Below, in pieces: positions 56,901 to 64,000 of a stretch of DNA of 64,000 nt. Position numbers and translations under genes: made by a program. Positions within the stretch are counted from its first letter, which is position 1. Every line of letters starts with the position of its first letter. The notes below the pieces were generated by a model. It saw nothing but the letters and a program-made list of their open reading frames with translations, did no database searches and had not been told where the DNA came from. Origin of the DNA: Aquila chrysaetos chrysaetos (Eukaryota; Chordata; Aves; Accipitriformes; Accipitridae); contig NC_044004.1 of NCBI RefSeq assembly GCF_900496995.4, positions 82,715,538-82,779,537 of the forward strand, in the 5' to 3' direction.

Positions 56901-59090
56901 GTTAGGAAAGCAATTTTTGAATAAAAAGTTGTCCAAAGACAGTCTTCCTAGTGATAAGCTTAACCAGCGCTTAAAACAGAAATACAGGCTTTAACTCATT
57001 TTTCAACTGAAGAGCTAAGTTGCTATAAAAATGTAAGTAACTATCTCTCGCCTCATTAGCTGATGTTGTGTGTCCAGTGGGAGCACACATAGGACTTTCA
57101 TCATCAACCCCCAAACTTGCTGGACCGCAGAGCCATGCCAAACATCTGAATTTCCTGTAAACCACCATGAACCCTTAACCTCAAAATTTTTAGCTGGAAA
57201 CCCGACAAAAGAAACTGTTTTACACGCTATTTAGTAAAGCCTGATACGCCACCACCACAAGGCTGGCCGACTGCCCACCACTTGGAAACACTTGACTTGC
57301 AGCGTAACGCCAGCACGCAGAGTGATGATTGCCGTCAATCACGCATCCCCTGTGGGCGAAGGCGGCGGGACCTTGCAGCGTGCGCAGCCCAAGGTGCTCC
57401 CCCTGAAGTCAGTGCTGGTTCCTGGAGCAAACACGCAGACCCTATTTGGATGGAAGGCTCTTCCTGACCTGAGGGTAGATTGCAGGACTTTATTTTTCAG
57501 GAAAGAACTGACTGAATGGAAAATGTACTGTTGGCCGGTCTCAGGCTGTTCACAAAGGCCTGCTACATTTGCCAAGTCTTTTTGATTTGTTTTGGTAAGC
57601 GTAGGATGGAAGGGTGGCTGCAAAAAAAAAAATCTAAATTAAAACAACTTTTAAATATAATAAACTAAAGTGAAGTACTGCGTAGGATTTTTTTTTTAAG
57701 ACAAATTAAATGTTTTGATTGGCTTGAAACAGCTCCCCCCACTGTTTTCCTGAAACTCCACTCAAACAATTATTCTTTTCCCTCCAGTTTTGTTTTTGAT
57801 TCAGCTATTAAGGCATAAAAATCAGTTCCCCTGCTTAGGGTTCGCATGAAATGATGTATGAGCCTGAGTAGCATTCAAGCTCAAAAGTAAAAAAAAAGGA
57901 TGTGTTTGCTGTCATCACAGGTAATTGACTTGCTGCTTCTAAAAGCATTACAAGCCCAGGCAGATTTTCTTTTGGGTATTGGAGAACTGATGCTTGATAT
58001 GACAGAAGGGCATTGGCATTTTCTTTAATCTGCCAAGCTGCCTGTGGAAGAGCTATGATGTGAGCTACTAAAAAAAAAAGGGGCTTTAAAATCAGCCCTG
58101 AAAGCCATGAATATTGTCATTTTGAGTCACATGCTACAGTTGAAATTCAAAACAAATGGACTTAAAAACTACATGCCTAAAATCTGTGCTCTGGTCCTGG
58201 TGGCAAGATATGTTGGGATGAACAATGCAACACCCTGGAGAAAGGAGAAGCTTGAATCGCTGCTGCAGCAGGCTATCTCTGCAAGGTAAGAAGAGAGGTG
58301 ACCCAAATCTGGCTCATCAGCCACAGTGGTAATCTGTTCATGCAACTTCTAGCCATTTCGTTTAAACAGTGATGCAGCTCGTTAGAGAGGAAAGCACGTT
58401 CCGTACAGAAGAAGGAAGTCTGCCCCAATCTGCTTTGCCGACTGCAAAGTGGCAGCAATCATCCAGCACTTGGTAAGTTGATACGGTAAAGTTCAGTCAG
58501 GCACATTAGTTACTACAGGTTGCCCTGACTCGGAAATAATCCAACAGTCTTTATGGTAGGCTCTTGTCTATCTAAGCAGGGTGCACAACATTATCATTAC
58601 ACGTGCATGATTTCTGTGGGCAGGAAGAGAATATCGGATTTCAAGTTAATGCCTCTTCTAGCTTGTAAAATAATTTCTGATGAAGTGGGTTCAGACAAAT
58701 GAGGTATTGCTGTATGAAAAACATCCTAGTGTACATCATCCCTTCACAAAAACAGGCCTATAAATAATGTCACTAGAGATCCCTCTCACATCTCACAGAA
58801 ATGCATTCAGCCTGCAACAGTAACACAGATCACGAGTTAGACTGTTCAAAACAAAGACAGGCTCCCCCCACGCTCCCGCAGTAAGTCCAGACCCGAGTTT
58901 GTTACTTCATGCTAACTCAGACTCCTGAGATGCAGGTTCTCATAAAGGTGTGTTTAAACTCCAGAATAGGAGTATCACAAGATCCAGAATAGGAGATATT
59001 GTATTTTCCTGGTTAAAATCTCCTTCACAAGGCCACTTAATGGCATATTTAGCATGTGTTGAAACAGGTTGAAGCATCTTCTGGTAGCCC
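53946..59090. other. Interval left of SHROOM3 3' end, nothing recognised
   Basis: I recognise no coding exon on either strand. The SHROOM3 3' UTR (minus strand) may extend into the right part, since Shroom mRNAs can have long 3' UTRs. Simple A/T runs occur at about 57,620 and 57,690. Confidence 0.45.
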
Positions 59091-59565
59091 TTTATTATAT
59101 TAAAAAACAACAACAACAACAACAGCAACAAAACCACGAAGAGATGTTCCAAGCTAATGCATGACTATCTTTGGGGTTCCCTCTTTTTGTTAAGGTTTTC
59201 ACAAAATACAAAATTAAATGTCTTTTCTACATACAGAACAAAGTAGAATCAAGTAACTGATTAGAGTATGTACAAAAACTTACACATTCTGTCTTGTTCT
59301 TTAAAAAATATAAATATCAATAATGTTCAGTAGAATGGGTTGGTTTTATTTTTAAGGCTTCATTCTTTTAGATCCTTCATTATTTAACGAGGTGCCACGT
59401 AGGCAGAAAAGGGAGGGAAGAGAGGAAGTCATGTTTTTTATTAAAGGTAATGTGTTTAATTATTGTGAGACTCTTCCTCATCTCTGGAAGGAGGAGATTT
59501 CCCTCCACATTGATTTAAGTTTCCAGGAAGCAGAGGTGGAAGGAAAGGAAAATAAAACCTTTATT
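59091..59565 (-). terminator. SHROOM3: Cluster of candidate SHROOM3 poly(A) signals
   Basis: On the minus strand AATAAA occurs at 59,565-59,560, 59,442-59,437, 59,350-59,345 and 59,096-59,091. These are about 140, 260, 355 and 610 bases after the SHROOM3 stop. Any could be used. The choice cannot be made from sequence, and sites further left are possible. Confidence 0.45.
59102..59134. repeat. (CAA)n microsatellite
   Basis: AAACAACAACAACAACAACA with one CAG interruption. It would lie within a SHROOM3 3' UTR if that extends this far, where it reads as TTG repeats. Confidence 0.85.
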
Positions 59566-59703
59566 ATTGCTATTTTTTTCCTTCATTAAAATCTTGTTTT
59601 AAACCTGTCTCCATTCATTGTCTTTGTAGAGAACCATCTGCCAAGTACTTGGATTAAACAGACTTAGGCAGGAGGACTGTATCCCAGGTCCACCTGGGAA
59701 AGG

Positions 59704-60063
59704 TTAGAGTGAGGAAGAGACTGCTGGAGGTGTTTTACCACCGACCCCGGCAGAGGTAGCAAGTGCTGCAGCTAGGGCAGCTGCTGCTGTTGCATCCCTG
59801 GGCATGAAGTCTGTGGGGAGGCTTTCCATCAGGCACTTGAGCTGTTCCTGACCCAGTTTGATTTTATCGTCTAGCTCTCGCTGCTCTATGAGGAGTGCGG
59901 ACTTCATCTTTACAAAGTGCTGGTAATCCTGGAGCTGTTCCTCAGAGAGGTAGTTGCCCAGGATTTCCAAGACCACCCGTTCTCGACGGTCAAGGTTTTC
60001 CTTCAGTTCCCGGGCATCTTCGTGCTGGCCAGCCAGCAGTTTCCTCTTCTCGTTCAGCGAACT
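59704..60063 (-). CDS. SHROOM3: SHROOM3, last coding exon (C-terminal part of ASD2)
   Basis: Read on the minus strand, a TGTGTGTGCAG acceptor is followed by 119 codons and a TAA stop (59,706-59,704). The protein starts [20 protein letters not shown] and continues through [27 protein letters not shown] and [15 protein letters not shown]. These are the hallmark coiled-coil sequences of the Shroom ASD2 domain, which binds Rho kinase and drives apical constriction of epithelial cells. The exon joins the preceding one in phase 0 (EER-SSL). After the conserved ESLPTDF the tail is alanine-rich and ends PAVSSSL. Assignment to SHROOM3 rather than SHROOM2 or 4 rests on sequence details and on the SOWAHB/SEPTIN11 neighbourhood. 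The gene is partial in this window; its PDZ and ASD1 regions lie to the right. Confidence 0.9.
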   Translation of the reverse strand, partial: SSLNEKRKLLAGQHEDARELKENLDRRERVVLEILGNYLSEEQLQDYQHFVKMKSALLIEQRELDDKIKLGQEQLKCLMESLPTDFMPRDATAAAALAAALATSAGVGGKTPPAVSSSL

Positions 60064-60719
60064 CTGCACACACACGAGAGAGCGCTTCAGTATCAGCAGC
60101 ATCAAACTCACCAATTCCCCCTCTCCTTCCTCCCGACACCACATTTGCCACCTCTCGGGGAGGCGGGATGGCTGCTACGCTCCCAGACATAGCGTCAAAA
60201 GCCTGGGGGAGGAGGGTGAATTCCTCGTTATGGATTGAATGTGAATCCCACTGAATGAGACTGTGAATGTTCTAGTCAATGGGGGGCAGAAAGTGCTCCA
60301 AGAAAGTCAGTACAATCTGCTTGAAAGCAACAACTACCAGGAAAATCTGGCTTTCTCTCTCACAACCACCCAAAGAATGTTAAAATGCGGCTTCAACTGA
60401 GGCAAAAGGCAGTGGGCTGTTCCACGACGCACAACACCATACAGCCCCTCCTCCAGCCGCGGGTCACAGACATGCCGTCCTGAACACGGTCATTCTGTTT
60501 CGAGACAAAAGCTGCAGGATCTGAGACATTTTTACAAACCGGGACCAAGATTCCTAGAGACAGAACCGCGTTTGCTACTGCTTATACATAAGCACTAAGA
60601 CACCTGCCTTCCTGTGAGCCTTTGGAGGTCCTAGCTTATACAAACAAGCACGTTCTTGTGACTGCAGCTGTCCTGCACCCTGAAAAAGGCCAAGATGCTA
60701 TGGCTGTGCAGATACATAC
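60064..60719 (-). other. SHROOM3: SHROOM3 last intron
   Basis: A 656-base intron with a GTATGT donor (60,719-60,714) and a CAG acceptor (60,066-60,064) preceded by a GT-alternating and pyrimidine stretch. Nothing else is recognised in it. Confidence 0.85.
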
Positions 60720-60992
60720 CCGCTCTTCACTGTTGGCATTTTCCCCCAGACTGCTCAGAACATTCTCTACGCGGGCCAGGCGTCCCGAGAGGGAGAGCAA
60801 GAGGTTCACCACCTTATCCAAATCACCAATGAACATCTTGTACTTGTCAAACTCGTTAGGTTTGCATAGCTTGCTGATCAACAGCTCCACCTCCTCTCCA
60901 AGAGCATTATTCATCTTAATGTCTGCAAGCAGACCCTCCTTGGCTTCCTTCAGGATTTCCAGTTTGTGGGTCAAGCTCCCAATGAGCTCAGC
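60720..60992 (-). CDS. SHROOM3: SHROOM3, penultimate coding exon (ASD2 coiled coil)
   Basis: On the minus strand the exon is flanked by a TTCTGACAG acceptor and a GTATGT donor. It is 273 bases, exactly 91 codons in phase 0. It encodes [20 protein letters not shown], then a segment with [20 protein letters not shown] and [20 protein letters not shown], and ends with an [10 protein letters not shown] stretch and EER. These are heptad-rich segments of the Shroom ASD2 domain, an antiparallel coiled coil that binds the ROCK coiled coil. No stop, frameshift or odd residue is visible. With the last exon, 210 residues of the C-terminus are present. Confidence 0.92.
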
Positions 60993-63900
60993 CTGTCAGA
61001 AGGGAAACACATTGCCACATCGGTCATTACCATGATCACCCTGGTCATACGGATGACGACAACAAGAGGATATGGCTACAGTTCCTGAGGAGCAGGGTCA
61101 AGCCAGCAACAGCTGACAAAGACGGCATTAAGGAGGAAACAGAGAAAACTCTGAAATTCCACATCTAGGTGATAATCCGAATACCCGATCAGATTGCATG
61201 AAGATATATTTGTTCTACCATCAACGAACATTTATAAAAGAGACATCTGATTTGGGGTACCATGTTCTGATACCCAGCTACCTACATGTGAAGGACGTAG
61301 GTTGTAGGTTCTGTAAAGTCTACAAGTGAAAAGAGCTACAGTCACATCTGCATATTCCCCACTCCCTGCCCCAGCCTGAAATTTCTTGTTTGGATGTTGT
61401 ACTTTATGACCCAGAACTGTACAAAACAACTGGCGGAAAAATGACTTTAAGCTGTATTAATGGCATGACAGGAGGCTAAGCTGACCCTTACTAGTTACAT
61501 ATGGCTTAGCAAGAAAGAAGGAATTGCTATGTATTTTCCCCTCCTATAGTACCCTAAAATACTGACTGCTCCTTACTTGGCCGCCTCAGAGTTGAGATGC
61601 AAGCCTGAAATTCAACTGTGACCAAAACTGCCTGCCTGTGCAGGCGCTGCCTCATGCAGAGAGGCATCAAGTGAGCATTTACACCAAAGATGCTCTAAAT
61701 TTACTTATTGACTGGGCAAAGACATGGAGAGCACACACCCGTTTTGTGAAAATGCTGGCAACTGTTTCCCTGCTGAAGAAAAGGGGGCCCCCAGGGTTCG
61801 GTTACTCCAGAAACAGCAGTGCTGCACATGTGCTGGAGATCCTAATTTCAGTTAGGATTTAGGGGAAAGACATATGCAAAAGCAGAAGTCTCTGGCCTGG
61901 GGCGTGCAATTCTTGCTTCTGTTTACTCAGAACTGAGAGCACAGAGAGCAGGAAAAGCTCTTCATACAGGGGTTGGGTACTTTCAGTCTCTTCAGTTTAT
62001 GCACTGCTGGGGCACCATTACTTGTATGTTAATCTACTCTGCATACAAACACTGCAGGATGAAATAGAAGTAAATCACAAGGTTGCCTGAAAATATTCTC
62101 TCAAAATGTTCTTTCCATCAAAACTGGCAGTCACTTCAAGTAGGAAGGCAGTCTACTTCAAAGGAGAAATGACCTTCAAACCCAGGTCAGGCTGGGGGTT
62201 GCTCTGAATTAGCCCTTATCCCCAGGGGTGGCCAGTCAGAGTGGGGTTTAAAAGGCTGGTTTCGCAGCCGGGAAGTTAACAGCACTGTTTAGCCAGACAC
62301 CACTAGATGGTAGACTTTGCGTGCATCCTCTGGAGCGCATGGTTTGGTGGCTGCACTACAGCCTACTGTCAGCTTTCACATATACGCAAAGACTGAATAA
62401 AATGTGCGTAATATTCTCTTAAAACAAACGTCGTCAGGCTTATGCTGGAATGACTTCTAAGTCATGCCGTTTGTTAGCAGGGTAGTTCAGGGCGAGAGGA
62501 GAGCAAATCCCACCTGCCAGGATAAGGGACAACCAAAACTCCTTTACTTGGATTCTCCCTGCAGTGGGACAGGTAGTAAGTACCCAGAGACAAGAACCAA
62601 CAGTTGCCCTTCCCTTCCCTCTGCCTGTGATGCTAATGCCACCTTCAAAAGAAAGATCCGAGGTCCTGACCAGTTGATTGCTGGACCAAATCCCAAGGGG
62701 CAAAAGAAGGGATCCGTTTTCAGTGAGTACGATGCCGGCGGGGGGAACTCTACAGCAGGACTCTATGGGCTGGACACGAAGTCAAGCATTAACCTCAACA
62801 GGTTTTCAGGAGGACCGAGCTGCTCAGAACTGGCAGCTGTTCCTCCCTGCTCTGGGAGCTTTGCTCAAGGTGCAGACCTGCCCTCCAACCATAGCAGGAA
62901 GCTACCGGACTGCTGGGAGGGATGTACCTTTGCCCTGAAGACATGGGAGCTGGACAGGGACTGCGAAATACTTGCTTTGTGTTCATTAATCAGTGACTCT
63001 CCTGCGATCCCAAATGCCAACCAATATAGCTCCTTTGCATACTTACAATGGAAATGAGCTTGGTTTATCCAAATGACCTCTCAGAGTGGCTGCCTTCTCA
63101 AATAATGCCTATACAAATGTTCTTTCACACAGACCATGAACAAACATGCCAGGAAGATCTTGCTGTCTGGGCCTAGTCGCTCCCATCTATTTCTGTTTTT
63201 CCATGCAAATGTAACCTTTGAGGCCTGGGACTTGTCCTCCGTGGCAGGCTCACATCTACTTGCAAGCCTGTCAGATGCTTGCAGCATGTCCACCGACTCC
63301 TTGGAGCAGCACCCTGGTCTTGTTTAATCACTCCCTACCTTTCATGCTGGTATAAGCAGGCAGACGGTTTTGAAGTGAACAGCACCCCAAGAATCGATCA
63401 AATGCTACAGACATGGCAGGGGCTGCGATTACCTTTGAAGCTAGGTGCTCTACAACCAGTGGCTCGAGCCAGATAATTAAAGCAGCAGACAAAGGCCTTA
63501 GGCAAATGCTTTTGATTAGCAACACATGCATGATCTATCTGTGTAGACTTGCTACCCAGAATCTGTGTAGGACCACAGACATAAGAGATGGCAGGCATGG
63601 CGACTGTCTCTAACCTATTCCAGTGGCACGGTGTGACAGCTCTTAAAGACTTGACAGGGTCCTACTTGCACCTCAAACGCTCCACAAAATAGGGCTAATC
63701 TACTCACTCAGCACTCATAATTTGTGTTATAGAGCACTTTGATGGAGGTCCCATTCTAGCTGTCATTGTATTAAAGCCTGGTATGGAACAGATTTTGCTT
63801 AGCAGATGAAAGCTGAGAACAGAAACAGTAGGGCAATATGAAAAAGAGAGGTGAGCTCTCCAAGTCAGGGCTGCAGGACAAATTGCATACTCGCAAACAT

Positions 63901-64000
63901 CACTCAGCCTCATGACTTCTCTCTGCTTTTTTACACTTCGCATGGGGATGAGGACCCAGAGAGAAAATGTGGAGTTGTGCCAGAGACACGTGAATTCTCT
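60993..64000 (-). other. SHROOM3: SHROOM3 intron (continues beyond the window)
   Basis: This is upstream of the penultimate SHROOM3 exon on the minus strand. I saw no earlier ASD2 exon here, so the intron probably runs past the right edge. A 197-codon open frame on the plus strand (62,464-63,057) has no recognisable domain and is about what chance would give. Confidence 0.65.

Noticed and set aside
62464-63057. 197-codon plus-strand frame in the SHROOM3 intron
   Set aside because: By a rough estimate, random sequence of this length on six frames gives about one such frame every one or two windows. No domain, start context or splice signal supports it.

Overview
The window is vertebrate nuclear DNA, almost certainly from a bird. 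Two CR1 LINE fragments are the only clear LINE copies in 64 kb. Genes are compact with short introns, and a galectin is present whose protein closely resembles the chicken 16-kDa lectin (C-16, CG-1A type). Base composition is moderate, apart from two sharp CpG-rich blocks at promoters. All gene names come from protein patterns recognised by eye; no database search was run.

Layout, left to right. 1-21,960 appears to be the first intron of SEPTIN11, transcribed leftward; I see no further septin exon in it. The tiny first coding exon (MAVAVGRPA) lies at 21,961-21,987 inside a strong CpG island of about 21,330-22,450. A gene-poor spacer follows, ending in a CR1 copy (26,796-27,110). That copy abuts the second CpG island and the intronless SOWAHB gene (27,402-29,688, rightward). 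SOWAHB has the conserved N-terminal SOWAH domain, a long repetitive Pro/Arg/Ser-rich linker and two C-terminal ankyrin repeats. Its frame is broken once, in an 11-C run (28,281-28,291).

From 29,689 to about 46,360 I recognise no gene. The stretch holds an AT-rich block (33.6-34.8 kb), a probable old solo LTR (about 38.9-39.3 kb), a TG/TA microsatellite and some stretches that look like conserved non-coding DNA. A complete four-exon galectin gene follows (46,478-49,013, rightward) with all sugar-contact residues intact. After another gene-poor interval (second CR1 at 52.3-52.5 kb, small CpG/YY1 patch at 53.8 kb), the last two coding exons of SHROOM3 lie on the minus strand (60,992-60,720 and 60,063-59,704). 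They encode most of the ROCK-binding ASD2 domain. The rest of SHROOM3 lies beyond the right edge.

The order SEPTIN11(-) - SOWAHB(+) - galectin(+) - SHROOM3(-) matches the human order SHROOM3-SOWAHB-SEPTIN11 in relative orientation, except that from memory the mammalian interval has no galectin. SEPTIN11 (septin filaments) and SHROOM3 (apical constriction through ROCK/myosin) are cytoskeletal; SOWAHB is a poorly characterised ankyrin protein. The strongest points for follow-up are the SOWAHB frame break and its repeat linker, the galectin embedded in a septin-Sowah-Shroom block, the compact galectin promoter, and the unexplained CpG/YY1 patch.
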